A stretch of DNA of 64,000 nucleotides from Sinanaerobacter sp. ZZT-01 (GCF_035621135.1 NZ_CP141728.1:868001-932000), one strand, 5' to 3'. Counted from the first letter of the stretch, positions 44,051 to 53,242 are shown. Notes: a model not told the origin generated them from the sequence alone. A program made the numbers and translations.

Positions 44051-45097
44051 ATGGATCACATCGACTTATCAAAATATTTTGTAGAGAAAGGCTACAGAAC
44101 AGGTCGTCCAAGATGTGATGAACAGAAGCTCCTCAAAGTGATACCCTTTGCTTTTATGGAACACGGGATCTCATCTTTGCGAGAGATAGAAAAACTCTGC
44201 AGAAATGATATCAGATACAGTACAAGCAAGGTACAAGGCTGGATGAATCTACGTTTGTTTCAGGCTGCGGTCACAGGAAAAGCATTCAACAAAAACAGTA
44301 CCAAGAATTACAAGGATATCTGGAACGATTAAAATTTAGGATAATGTCCGTAGGATTTATTAAATTTCTCCAATAAAGGAACGAAACATTCCATGTCTGA
44401 TGCATATGGTTTTATATCAACTACTGCAATATACTCAACACAGACAGCAGTCTGGAGATTATATGATGGAAGGAGCTGGTCATTTCCCATGTAATCTCGT
44501 TTTATACGCATAAAAGTTTGTATCCAGTTGCGGATGCAGGATACGGCTCCTATAATAACTATCTTTATTGCGAAGAACACGGGATGGAAAAATACATGAA
44601 ATTCACCATGTTCAAAAAAGAAACAACCGATAAAAAGTATCACGAGAATCCATATCGGGCAGTAAACTTTAAACGGGATGGATCTGGAAATCTGATATGT
44701 CCAAACGGAAAAAAATTTCATTTTAAAAGCAGGAAGCATGTCTATAAAAACAAATATGGAAGAAATCTATGAATGTGAATCATGTGCAGACTGCCAGCAT
44801 AAAAATGATTGTTGTCCTAAAGCATCAGCTAACAGAACAATCCGAATGAATCAGGAATTGACCTCTATTCATCAAGAGGTGATTTCCAACCTTGAATCTA
44901 TACATGGAGCACTTTTAAGAATGAACCGTACTATACAAGCAGAAGGAACATTTGGCATTCTAAAATGGGATAAGTCTTATAAAAGATTATTCCGAAGAGG
45001 TGCGAAAAACGTAATTCTTGAACTTACGCTGATTTCTTGTGGTTTTAACCTTTACAAATATCATAATAAAAAACAGGGAATAAAGTTAGCTGCTTAA
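44051..45097 (+). pseudogene. IS1182-family transposase remnant, rearranged
   Basis: Four pieces of one transposase are visible. The N-terminus lies on the plus strand (44051-44330, with GRPRCDEQKLLKVIPFAF). A middle part lies on the minus strand (about 44331-44516, RIKRDYMGNDQLLP to KFNKSYGHYPKF). The next part is on the plus strand from 44518 (YPVADAGYGSYNNYLYCEEH). After a frameshift near 44760 the C-terminus follows (NRTIRMNQELTSIHQEV, ISCGFNLYKYH). The catalytic middle is also partly deleted between the N-terminus and the inverted piece, so no active transposase can be made. Confidence 0.85.
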
Positions 45098-45185
45098 AAA
45101 TGAAGGTATTATGCGGATGCTTTTATTAAATGCATCCTTTTTTGCTAAAAGAGGTCACATTCACTCTAAATATTGAAAAGTAAAA

Positions 45186-45231
45186 TCAAGAATCGCTAGA
45201 ACCGACATTTGCCGGGACTGGCGATTCTTGA
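45186..45231. repeat. Hairpin at the right end of the IS remnant
   Basis: Perfect 11-bp stem TCAAGAATCGC/GCGATTCTTGA with a 24-base loop. On the minus strand it could also stop transcripts of the amidinotransferase gene, which ends 76 bases upstream. Confidence 0.6.
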
Positions 45232-45307
45232 TTCAGAGACTTATTTTACAGCCCCTTTTTAATAGAAGGATTTCAATTTTGCATTTTAAAAAGTATTTTT
45301 TATCTAA

Positions 45308-46300
45308 TTATTTTTCATCTCGTTTTAAGAAGGCAGTCATACAATGTACCGATCCTCTTCCTTTATTTAGTTCAGAAAGATCTAAGACATCTACCTTTAT
45401 CCCTGCTTTTTCCATCATTTCTACTGTTCTTGGCGCGCCGACGCTCATAACAACATGCCCCGGTTCAATCGCAACGAAGTTTGTTGCATAACAATACTTG
45501 GTTTCGGTTAAGGACGGTGTTTCCAAAATGCGATAACCCTTTTTCTTCAATGCGTCTACTACCATATAAGGTACCTGGCAGGCATGCAGCACTACCGTAT
45601 CATTGCTTGCAAAATTCAAAAGTCCATCGACATGTGCATGCCCGTAAGGAATCTGCATTGTAATAATATCCGTTACCCCCTGTCGGTGCAATTCATCCGC
45701 CATTTGCTGGTATCCAGATGCATTCGCCCGGCTCGACAAAGAAAGAATGACGGTATGGCGGTCCACCCATGCGGCATTCGCCCCTTCAAAGATACCATCA
45801 CCGGCAATTGTCTTTACAATTGGAATTCCAAGCTTAGCAGCAGTCTGCGCCGTATATCGTTCTTCTCCTCTGCGAAGCGGCATAGCAAGACGAGTAATAA
45901 TCGCCCCCTCCGGAGTCATAAACAAGTTATCCCGTTCAAAGATTGCATTTGGACGGTCTTCTCTTTGCTCTTCTACATAATATACCTTTACACCGTGGCT
46001 TCTGTAATAGTCCGCAAGTAAATCATGCTGCTGTCTGCATATTTCGGCATCAACAGGCGCACGGAAGCGAACTTCTTTATAATCAAAATTTTCTAATTCT
46101 TTACCAGGCCTTCTCATCAATACTGCCCTAAGCTTATTAACTTCAGAGGAACAACCCCAGTCACCACCCCAATAAGTTGTCATATCCTCTGTAATTGTAG
46201 TATCCATAGGAAACCAACGTTCTCCGTCAATTGCCTGAATATCCGGCAATGGCTTTTTTTGTGCAAGGCATTCATCTAAGTTAATTATTTGATTTTCCAT
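45308..46300 (-). CDS. Amidinotransferase-family enzyme (DDAH/arginine-deiminase-like)
   Basis: The 330-aa protein belongs to the guanidino-modifying superfamily. Features are NAIFERDNLFM, FEGANAAWVDRHTVI with the first acid, the His in HAHVDGLLNF near 225, and the catalytic Cys in GSVHCMTAFL at the C-terminus. Relatives hydrolyse dimethylarginine, arginine or related guanidines, or transfer the amidino group. Hydrolysis of an arginine-like substrate is the best guess. GGAGG fits the ATG at 46300. It lies 61 bases after an NhaC-type transporter gene, both behind a sigma-54 promoter. Confidence 0.85.
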   Translation of the reverse strand: MENQIINLDECLAQKKPLPDIQAIDGERWFPMDTTITEDMTTYWGGDWGCSSEVNKLRAVLMRRPGKELENFDYKEVRFRAPVDAEICRQQHDLLADYYRSHGVKVYYVEEQREDRPNAIFERDNLFMTPEGAIITRLAMPLRRGEERYTAQTAAKLGIPIVKTIAGDGIFEGANAAWVDRHTVILSLSSRANASGYQQMADELHRQGVTDIITMQIPYGHAHVDGLLNFASNDTVVLHACQVPYMVVDALKKKGYRILETPSLTETKYCYATNFVAIEPGHVVMSVGAPRTVEMMEKAGIKVDVLDLSELNKGRGSVHCMTAFLKRDEK

Positions 46301-46361
46301 TTTTTCCTCCAAAAATTCTTCTTTCTCATATCAGTTTTTAATCAGTTATGCATCCTTATTT

Positions 46362-47918
46362 TTAAGCTTTTACAAGGTCTTTCTCATGGCCATATTTTTT
46401 AACGTATATCTTATGCAAAGTAAAGATTACAGCTATCAAAACAATAATAGCTACCAACGTCATAAGTGGCGTTGGGTTCCATCCGGCCACTAAGAACATT
46501 GCGAGACAAATGACCGCAACGGTTGTAGCATATGGTATTTGCGTTTCAAAATGGTCAATGTGGTCACACGCTGACCCGATAGAAGCCAAAATAGTGGTAT
46601 CTGAAATCGGAGAACAATGATCCCCATATAAGCTTCCGCTGATGATTGCCGCAGAAATCAGCGGTAAGGAAACACCGAAAGTAATTGCCATAGGGAGCGC
46701 AATTGGCATTAGAATCGCCATCGTTCCCCATGATGTACCGGTTGCCAGCGACATCACCGCACCAATTGCAAATACAATGCACGGTAAGAGTGCCGGATTC
46801 AAAAGACCTTGAGAAATTTCGGTCAGATAAGCTGCTGTACCAATGGCTTTTGTTACTCCCGATAAGGACCAAGCCAAAACTAAAACAACGCACATGAACA
46901 TCATATTGCTCATTCCGCCGGTAATAATACTTAAGCATTTGTTGAAATCATAAATCTTCTCTTTCACACAAATTGCAATCAAAACTAAAGTCGCACAAAG
47001 GAATCCCGACGCAATGGCAGTACGGATATCGGTACCCGCAACCTTTGTATACCACAATCCTTTTGCTGTCAGGTAGGAGAACATAACCACCAACAAAACG
47101 ACTAAGGGCACAATCATGGTATAAATTTTAGGAGTGACACCTTTTGGCAACTCGAGCTTTTTTGTTTCGCTGCGCATAGGTGTGCCGCCAGCCCGCAAGG
47201 TCTCTCCCGTCTTCATCGCACGGTTTTGTGCACGCAGCATTGGGCCATAATCCCACTGAGTAAATGCCATAATTCCTGCCATTAATAAAGTTAGTATTGC
47301 GTAAAAATTAAGTGGAACTGCCTGCATAAAAACATCCCAGCTGGTCACTTCATGAATACCTGCTACTTCTAACTCGGTCTCAATCAAGCTCATTGCATAA
47401 ACACCCCAGCCGATAATCGGAATCATTGCACAAATTGGTGATGTTGTACAATCTAAGATATAAGCAAATTTTTCTCTGGATACCCTTAATCGTTCCGCAA
47501 GCGCTTCAAAAATAGGTCCTACAATCAAAGAATTCCCATTATCTGTAAACCAGACAAACAAGCCGCCCAGCCAAATGCCGCCTTCGCATTTTGCACGTGT
47601 GTTTACTTTTTTCGTTACCATATCAGTAAAGGCCATCGCCCCTCCGGATTGCGTGAGCAATGCCACAAATCCACCTATGATAACCATCATAAACAATGCC
47701 TGTGTATTCATCGAATCCTCCAACGATACAAACATATAGTCCTTAATCATTGAAGTAAATCCAACAATCGGATTCCAACCATTTAAAATAGTTGTACTTA
47801 CGATAATGGAAATAAATAAAGAAACAATGATGTTCTTCGTCCAAATTGCCAATCCAATTGCAAGAATCGGCGGTATGAGTGCTAACATTCCATAATCTAC
47901 TACTTGAGCTGCATCCAT
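46362..47918 (-). CDS. NhaC-family antiporter, third copy
   Basis: The 518-aa polytopic protein has NhaC signatures VWFTDNGNSLIVGPIFEALA near 105, LATGTSWGTMAILMPIALP near 375 and GSLYGDHCSPISDTTILAS near 410. GGAGG is seven bases before the ATG at 47918; the TTG upstream overlaps that site. Because it is co-transcribed with an amidinotransferase-family enzyme under a sigma-54 activator, it may move arginine-like substrates or products rather than only Na+/H+; that is inference. Confidence 0.9.
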   Translation of the reverse strand: MDAAQVVDYGMLALIPPILAIGLAIWTKNIIVSLFISIIVSTTILNGWNPIVGFTSMIKDYMFVSLEDSMNTQALFMMVIIGGFVALLTQSGGAMAFTDMVTKKVNTRAKCEGGIWLGGLFVWFTDNGNSLIVGPIFEALAERLRVSREKFAYILDCTTSPICAMIPIIGWGVYAMSLIETELEVAGIHEVTSWDVFMQAVPLNFYAILTLLMAGIMAFTQWDYGPMLRAQNRAMKTGETLRAGGTPMRSETKKLELPKGVTPKIYTMIVPLVVLLVVMFSYLTAKGLWYTKVAGTDIRTAIASGFLCATLVLIAICVKEKIYDFNKCLSIITGGMSNMMFMCVVLVLAWSLSGVTKAIGTAAYLTEISQGLLNPALLPCIVFAIGAVMSLATGTSWGTMAILMPIALPMAITFGVSLPLISAAIISGSLYGDHCSPISDTTILASIGSACDHIDHFETQIPYATTVAVICLAMFLVAGWNPTPLMTLVAIIVLIAVIFTLHKIYVKKYGHEKDLVKA

Positions 47919-47966
47919 AAACAAACCTCCTTTAAAAATAAAATAAATACGATTACTTTTATATTA

Positions 47967-47983
47967 AGCAAAGACCATGCCAA
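47967..47983 (-). promoter_or_regulatory. Sigma-54 promoter of the NhaC-amidinotransferase operon
   Basis: On the minus strand TTGGCATGGTCTTTGCT matches the -24/-12 consensus TTGGCAC-N4-TTGCW, with GG and GC 12 bases apart. It lies about 50 bases before the antiporter ATG and directly downstream of a sigma-54 activator gene. Confidence 0.85.
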
Positions 47984-48111
47984 TAGAATTAATTTTCCAA
48001 ATTATCTGTTAGTGCATTCACCTTTGCGCCTTTTCACCTTGAAAAATACCGTTTTTACGCTTAAATTGCATCTTTTTATTTGTTTTTCTACGTTGTTTAG
48101 AGTTTTTAAAA

Positions 48112-48161
48112 GAAAAAAATATAGGGTCAACTGGCTTTTTAATTCAACCTATTGACCCTAT
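48112..48161 (-). terminator. Terminator of the sigma-54 activator gene
   Basis: Perfect 10-bp stem ATAGGGTCAA/TTGACCCTAT (48121-48130 with 48152-48161) followed on the minus strand by a T-run. Between this and the sigma-54 promoter are two minus-strand AAGGTGAA direct repeats, 16 bases apart, within 48010-48055, a possible activator site. Confidence 0.8.
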
Positions 48162-48167
48162 AATATG

Positions 48168-50231
48168 CTATCTTCCTTTTATCTGATTCAAAAGAATTTT
48201 TCCCAATTCTGTAATCTCACTTCCTTTTCGGCCTTTACCGGAAACGACAAATCCATACGCACAAAGCTTAGACAATGCCGCTCTGATTTCCTGCTCTGTA
48301 AGAAATACATTCTTATCGTTTGCCCGTTTCAGCAAACTGTATCGTCCAATGCGCTCACGACGTCGATAAGCTTGTTCCATTTCTTCTAAAATCAAACCAT
48401 ATTTATTCAGGCTGGCCTTTTTCATCTGCAAAAATTCTTTTATCAAATGTGCATCTTTTTTTGAATCCGTTCCAAAACAATTTATATTCTTATCTTTCTC
48501 TGCAAATGGTAAATCCGATGCCTCTATCTTCTTTTTCCCAAGATTCGCCAGATATTCTGCATTATTTTTTAATTCTCTAACATTCCCGTTCCAAGAATGA
48601 GACAGCATAGCAGACCTCGCTTCAGCAGACAATTGGAATTCTGCATGAAGTGTTTTTTTAAAGGAATCGAACAACAGAAAAATATCATTTCCTCTCTCCT
48701 TTAAACTGGGGATGTATACCGGAAGTACATTTAAACGGTAATACAAATCACTTCGAAATTCCTTATTATTCACCATCTCTAAAAGATTTCGGTTTGTTGC
48801 CACAACAACCCGTACGTCAATATCAATCAAATTCATTCCACCGACACGCAATATCTTTTTTTCTTCAATTGCACGAAGAAGCTTTGCCTGCTGTGATAAA
48901 GGGAGTTCCCCGATTTCATCTAAAAATAAAGTGCCTTGATGCGCCAGCTCAAACAATCCGATTTTACCGCCTTTTTTCGCTCCCGAAAAAGCACCTTCCT
49001 CATAGCCATACAGCTCACTTTCCAAAAGATTTTCAGGCAGTGCTGAACAATTGACCGCCACAAAGTAATATCCTGCACGATTCGAATAATTGTGCACAGA
49101 TTGCGCAAATAACTCTTTACCCGTTCCGGTTTCTCCATACAAGATCATTGAAGAATCAGACTTTGCCATGCGCATTGCAATTTTTTTCGCTTCTTCTAAT
49201 ATTTCACTTTCTCCTAAAATATTATCAAAGGTATATGTTGCGATATGTCCATAACCCGTAATCTTACGTCGAATTTTATGCTGCCTGTTTTCTGCTTCCA
49301 AAAAATTGTCCAGCATAATAACGCTTCCTTTGATCTCATCATGAGAAATGATCTTCGTCACAGAAGCAATCAGATTCACACCATTTACATTAATTAAATC
49401 TCCGTTGTGTTCTTCCCCGCCGGGATGCGTATTTGCATTTTGCAGTTCAGGCAAAACCTCTGTGATATTAAATCCCTCAATGATTTCCGTGCGACTTCTC
49501 AGCATTTGCTTTGCCATATCATTGCTTAAATAGATTTTGCCCTTCACATCTGTAACCAAAAATCCTTGCCGCACCAATTTTAAAAGTACATTTATTTGCT
49601 CTGCAAGGCTTTCATTTTCACCTAAAACACGCTTTATTCCGATATTGGAAGATATAATATCCTTTTTCGCATGCTCTGCTTCCTCAGAAGAAAACGGCTC
49701 TGTAATCCCCAGATAATCTGCAATTTCCCAAATGCAGCTCAAGTCAACCACTCTCTGCCCTATATTAATTACGGTTGTAATTTCAGCAGGAACCAGCTGC
49801 TCTTCATCCGGTGTGATCGCAACTCGAATCGATTTATCATACTGACACCCCGCATAGAATGGAATCAATTCCAGATCTTTAAAGCCTGCACTGTATATCA
49901 TTGTGATCACTTCCATACATGAACGGTAATCGATATTAACCAACAATGCCTTAGTCGCTTTTGGCAGTTTATAAAGGCGATCAATAAATTTGCGATTTAA
50001 CGTCAAATCTGCAATAATCAGCCTTGCTTCCTTTGTTGTTTTTTTCTTTACCTGTTGAAAAATTGTAAAAGCTGACAGGACAATATATTTTTCACGGATC
50101 GTTTCCATCGCCTCAATCTCATTCGTTCCATAATAATGAAATTCTGCTCTATCCCGAAAATACGTTTCCAGATTATCTGTTAGATACTTTGCATATTTTT
50201 TATTGTTTGCAATTACCGCAATCCGTTCCAT
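48168..50231 (-). CDS. Sigma-54-dependent transcriptional activator
   Basis: The 687-aa protein has an N-terminal sensory region (1 to about 210, resembling PrpR/receptor-like domains), a PAS-like domain (about 215-320) and an AAA+ domain. The latter shows Walker A GETGTGKE near 370, ESELYGYEEGAFSGAKKGG with the sigma-54-contacting GAFSGA loop, and Walker B GTLFLDEIGELP. The C-terminus lacks the usual Fis helix-turn-helix and reads like a winged helix (FLTEQEIRAALSKLCAYGF, GSEITELGK). AGAGG fits the ATG at 50231. It most likely activates the operon just downstream. Confidence 0.9.
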   Translation of the reverse strand: MERIAVIANNKKYAKYLTDNLETYFRDRAEFHYYGTNEIEAMETIREKYIVLSAFTIFQQVKKKTTKEARLIIADLTLNRKFIDRLYKLPKATKALLVNIDYRSCMEVITMIYSAGFKDLELIPFYAGCQYDKSIRVAITPDEEQLVPAEITTVINIGQRVVDLSCIWEIADYLGITEPFSSEEAEHAKKDIISSNIGIKRVLGENESLAEQINVLLKLVRQGFLVTDVKGKIYLSNDMAKQMLRSRTEIIEGFNITEVLPELQNANTHPGGEEHNGDLINVNGVNLIASVTKIISHDEIKGSVIMLDNFLEAENRQHKIRRKITGYGHIATYTFDNILGESEILEEAKKIAMRMAKSDSSMILYGETGTGKELFAQSVHNYSNRAGYYFVAVNCSALPENLLESELYGYEEGAFSGAKKGGKIGLFELAHQGTLFLDEIGELPLSQQAKLLRAIEEKKILRVGGMNLIDIDVRVVVATNRNLLEMVNNKEFRSDLYYRLNVLPVYIPSLKERGNDIFLLFDSFKKTLHAEFQLSAEARSAMLSHSWNGNVRELKNNAEYLANLGKKKIEASDLPFAEKDKNINCFGTDSKKDAHLIKEFLQMKKASLNKYGLILEEMEQAYRRRERIGRYSLLKRANDKNVFLTEQEIRAALSKLCAYGFVVSGKGRKGSEITELGKILLNQIKGR

Positions 50232-50304
50232 AAACAACCTCTTTTACGCCTGATACAAACTCTTATTTCATTATAAGCATATTAAAATGAAAATGTCTAG
50301 ATTT

Positions 50305-51708
50305 TTATTGTGCCTGAACATGAAGTGCCTCACCAGTCATACTGGTTGGGCTTAAAATTCGTTCCAATTCTTCAGATTTTAAAATCCCTTCTTCCTGTAC
50401 CAAAACCCTCACCGGTATTTCATTTTTTAATGAAGCTTTTGCCAATTCTGCCGCTTTTTTATAACCGATGTACGGACAAAGGACTGTAACGACTCCCACA
50501 CTTTTTTCGAGGAGTTCTGCACAGCGTTCTCTGTTTGCCGTAATTCCCAATATGCAGTGATCTGTCAATGTTTTCACTGCACCTTCCAGTGCTTGTATGG
50601 ATTCAAACAGCTTATAGAAGAGCACGGGCTCAAATGCGTTTAACTCCAATTGCCCTGCTTCTGCCGCCATTGTAATGGTAATATCATTTCCAATGACTAA
50701 AAACGCCATCTGAGAAATAACTTCAGGGATAACTGGGTTTACTTTTCCCGGCATAATGGAAGATCCATTTTGTCTTGGTGGAAGGTTGATTTCTCCAATT
50801 CCGGTTTTCGGACCACTGGACAAAAGACGCAAATCATTTGACATCTTAGATAAATTTACCGCACAGGTTCTCAATGCAGAAGAAACTGCCACAAATCCAT
50901 CTAAATTCTGTGTTGCATCGATCAAGTCTTCTGCATGTATGACATCGAGTCCGCTCACCTTCCGTATCTCCTCAACGATATGGCTTAAATAGAATGGGCT
51001 AACATTAATTGCTGTTCCAATCGCTGTTCCGCCTATGTTCAGGCACTTAATTTCTTCCTGCACTTTCTCCAGGCGTACAATATCTCTTTTTACCATGTGC
51101 TTATACGCACGAAAGGACTGCCCCAGCCGAAGAGGGACTGCATCTTGCAGCTGCGTCCTTCCCATCTTTAATACATCATCAAATTCTACAGCTTTCCTTT
51201 CAAGCGCCTCTTCAAGCCGTCGCAGCTGAATCATAATTTTAGGCAGTAAGGATAAAATCGCAAGCTTTCCGGCCGTCGGATACACATCATTTGTAGACTG
51301 TGCCATGTTCACATGGTCGTTTGGATGTACAATGGTGTAATCACCTTTTTCTCCCCCTAAGATTTCAATTGCTCGATTTGCAATTACCTCGTTTGCATTC
51401 ATATTTGCAGATGTTCCGGCGCCCCCCTGTACAGCATCTAGTATAAACTGATCTCTCAGCTTCCCTTCTATCACCTCATCACAAGCGACTAAAACAGCCT
51501 CTGCAATATTTTTAGGTAACAGTCCTGCCTGTGCATTTGTAATTGCTGCTGCTTTCTTGACTATTGCCATTCCTGAAATCAAAGCCGGATGCATCGGTCT
51601 TCCGGTAATTAAAAAGTTTTCTTGTCCCCGTAAAGCCTGCACTCCGTAATATGCTTCCTCCGGCACTTCCATCTTTCCTATGTAGTCTGATTCTATTCTC
51701 ATTTTCAT
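50305..51708 (-). CDS. aspA: Aspartate ammonia-lyase
   Basis: The 467-aa protein of the fumarase/aspartase superfamily deaminates aspartate to fumarate and ammonia. Marks are GAGTSANMNANEVIANRA near 97, STNDVYPTA near 140, and the signature GSSIMPGKVNPVIPE near 318 containing the catalytic serine. The start MRIESDYIGKMEVPEEAYYG is typical of aspartases. GGAGG is seven bases before the ATG. It lies behind the sigma-54 activator in a region devoted to amino-acid breakdown, divergent from lrp. Confidence 0.93.
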   Translation of the reverse strand: MKMRIESDYIGKMEVPEEAYYGVQALRGQENFLITGRPMHPALISGMAIVKKAAAITNAQAGLLPKNIAEAVLVACDEVIEGKLRDQFILDAVQGGAGTSANMNANEVIANRAIEILGGEKGDYTIVHPNDHVNMAQSTNDVYPTAGKLAILSLLPKIMIQLRRLEEALERKAVEFDDVLKMGRTQLQDAVPLRLGQSFRAYKHMVKRDIVRLEKVQEEIKCLNIGGTAIGTAINVSPFYLSHIVEEIRKVSGLDVIHAEDLIDATQNLDGFVAVSSALRTCAVNLSKMSNDLRLLSSGPKTGIGEINLPPRQNGSSIMPGKVNPVIPEVISQMAFLVIGNDITITMAAEAGQLELNAFEPVLFYKLFESIQALEGAVKTLTDHCILGITANRERCAELLEKSVGVVTVLCPYIGYKKAAELAKASLKNEIPVRVLVQEEGILKSEELERILSPTSMTGEALHVQAQ

Positions 51709-51851
51709 TGTTCTGCCTCCTATATTCTCACTTTATTTTTGTTCTTTATTTCTTATTTCAGCCAAAGAATAGCACGAGTATTTTACTAGGTAAATAGAGA
51801 ACAGCTTCTTCCTTGTTATTTAAAGAATAGAATATCCTGCAATTTTTATAA

Positions 51852-51894
51852 CAAAAAAAAATAGGCACTTTACTTCATTTTTTAAAGTACCTAT
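51852..51894 (-). terminator. Minus-strand terminator upstream of lrp
   Basis: Arms ATAGGcACTTTA and TAAAGTaCCTAT (51861-51872 with 51883-51894, one mismatch) precede nine T on the minus strand. The only gene it can serve is the EamA transporter, whose transcript would cross all of lrp as antisense. It overlaps the lrp promoter and may alternatively be an operator. Confidence 0.6.
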
Positions 51895-51897
51895 AAT
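51869..51897 (+). promoter_or_regulatory. Promoter of lrp
   Basis: TTTACT (51869-51874), a 17-base spacer and a perfect TATAAT (51892-51897), 30 bases before the lrp ATG. Confidence 0.6.
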
Positions 51898-51926
51898 AGA
51901 GTTATGTTATCAAACAGGAGGATCAG

Positions 51927-52355
51927 ATGGACGACATTGACAAAAAAATTGTATCACTATTAGAAAAGAATGCGCGCATATCTCTCAATCAATTATCGCA
52001 GCATGTATTCCTCACCCCGCCGGCCGTAGCCGCACGAATCGAAAAGCTTGAAAAGCATGGAATACTAAAAGGTTATCATGCCATCGTCGATGCGGAAAAG
52101 CTAGGATATCCGATCCTTGCCTTTGTTGAGCTTACCATGTCTCCGGAAGAAAAAACAGCTTTTACAAAATTTATTACTGCCTGCCCGAACGTAGTTGCAT
52201 GCTATCACGTCGCAGGTGCTTATTCCATGTTAATCAAAGTATGTTTTTCTACACCTTCCAAATTAGATTCATTTGTCGGAAGTCTGCAAAAGTTTGGAAA
52301 AACACAAACTCAAATCGTTTTTTCAACTATTGTAGAATCCAGAGGGATGTTTTGA
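51927..52355 (+). CDS. Lrp/AsnC-family transcriptional regulator
   Basis: The 142-aa protein has the N-terminal AsnC helix-turn-helix (DKKIVSLLEKNARISLNQLS, PPAVAARIEKLEKHGIL) and the C-terminal RAM/ACT-like effector domain (AFVELTMSPEE, VAGAYSMLIKV). Such proteins sense amino acids. It is divergent from aspA and overlaps the end of a convergent EamA transporter gene by 46 bases; both are candidate targets. AGGAGG precedes the ATG. Confidence 0.92.
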   Translation: MDDIDKKIVSLLEKNARISLNQLSQHVFLTPPAVAARIEKLEKHGILKGYHAIVDAEKLGYPILAFVELTMSPEEKTAFTKFITACPNVVACYHVAGAYSMLIKVCFSTPSKLDSFVGSLQKFGKTQTQIVFSTIVESRGMF

Positions 52356-53242
52356 CATTCCTGCTCTTGTTTCCGGCTCACTTTTTCATTCCATACACAC
52401 CAAGAAGTAATGGCAACGACTACAATCAAAGCACCAATCAACGCATAAAATCCAGGCGCTTCCCCGTTAAACAAGAATACCCATACCGGATTTAAAAGCG
52501 GCTCAATGGCACCAATCAGATTGCAAGCCAGGGCAGAGCAGCTTTTCATCGCTATGCCGAATAATACATACGGAATTCCCAGTTGAAAAATGCCTAAAGC
52601 TAATATACTGAGAACAGCGGGTGTTGTTATTTGTGCATGGGTAATAAAAAGTGTTGGCACTCCGACAATAGCAGTAAAAAGCTGCCCGAAAAGAATTCCC
52701 GTCATTCTGGTTTCTTCATCCACTTCACCCACTACTAAAAAAGCACACGCCACCATGAGTCCGGCCAACATCCCAAAAAAATTTCCTAAAATGCCACCCG
52801 GTGTCAATTGGTCGAAAAAGAACAGAGAAATACCAATCAGTGTTACGGCTACGGTTATCAAATCTCCTTTTCTGCTTTTTCTATGCAAAAAAACCGCTGA
52901 CAAGATTAGAATAAATACCGGTGACGTAAACTGCAATACGATGGCATTCGCTGCCGTCGTCAGTTTATTTGCAATGACGAAGCTTATATAAATTCCGCTC
53001 ATAAAAAAGCCACTGAAAAAAGCAGGCTTAACAAACCGTAGCTTTATTTTTTTCTTTCTTATATACGCATATATAACAATTGCCGCAATCGCACTTCTCA
53101 TCCCTGCAATCGCCAATGCATTCCAGGGAATCATCTTAATGAAAATCCCCCCCATACTCCACATTGTAGCACAGATAGCCATACAAAGAACTGCTTTTTT
53201 TCGTTCGAATTGAGTTGGTATCATCGCTGCTGCTGTATTCAT
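52310..53242 (-). CDS. EamA/DMT-family transporter
   Basis: The 310-aa protein has about ten membrane helices in two EamA repeats (the first about 20-150, the second 160-290, with ACNLIGAIEPLLNPVWVFLF). DMT proteins commonly export amino acids or metabolites. Its tail overlaps the 3' end of lrp on the other strand, and the first good terminator on its strand lies beyond lrp. AGGGAGG precedes the ATG. Confidence 0.9.
   Translation of the reverse strand: MNTAAAMIPTQFERKKAVLCMAICATMWSMGGIFIKMIPWNALAIAGMRSAIAAIVIYAYIRKKKIKLRFVKPAFFSGFFMSGIYISFVIANKLTTAANAIVLQFTSPVFILILSAVFLHRKSRKGDLITVAVTLIGISLFFFDQLTPGGILGNFFGMLAGLMVACAFLVVGEVDEETRMTGILFGQLFTAIVGVPTLFITHAQITTPAVLSILALGIFQLGIPYVLFGIAMKSCSALACNLIGAIEPLLNPVWVFLFNGEAPGFYALIGALIVVVAITSWCVWNEKVSRKQEQECQNIPLDSTIVEKTI

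Larger units (their letters stand above)
43927..45254 (+). mobile_element. Degenerate IS1182-type insertion sequence
   Basis: Ends match as inverted repeats: GAGGCTGTAAAAAAACTCC at 43927-43945 and the complement GGGGCTGTAAAATAAGTCTC at 45254-45235. The body carries a plus-strand terminator hairpin (43955-43990) that would shield the transposase from outside reading, a broken transposase, and an 11-bp hairpin near the right end (45186-45231). At about 1.3 kb it is shorter than intact relatives. No clear target duplication is visible. Confidence 0.8.

Noticed and set aside
44329-44739. Separate minus-strand gene of 136 codons
   Set aside because: Its last 60 residues are the inverted middle of the IS1182 transposase and the rest is antisense to the following transposase part.
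50238-50304. Terminator for aspA
   Set aside because: Only a weak TTTCATT/AATGAAA dyad without a clean T-run was seen between aspA and the sigma-54 activator gene, so read-through is possible and no terminator is called.
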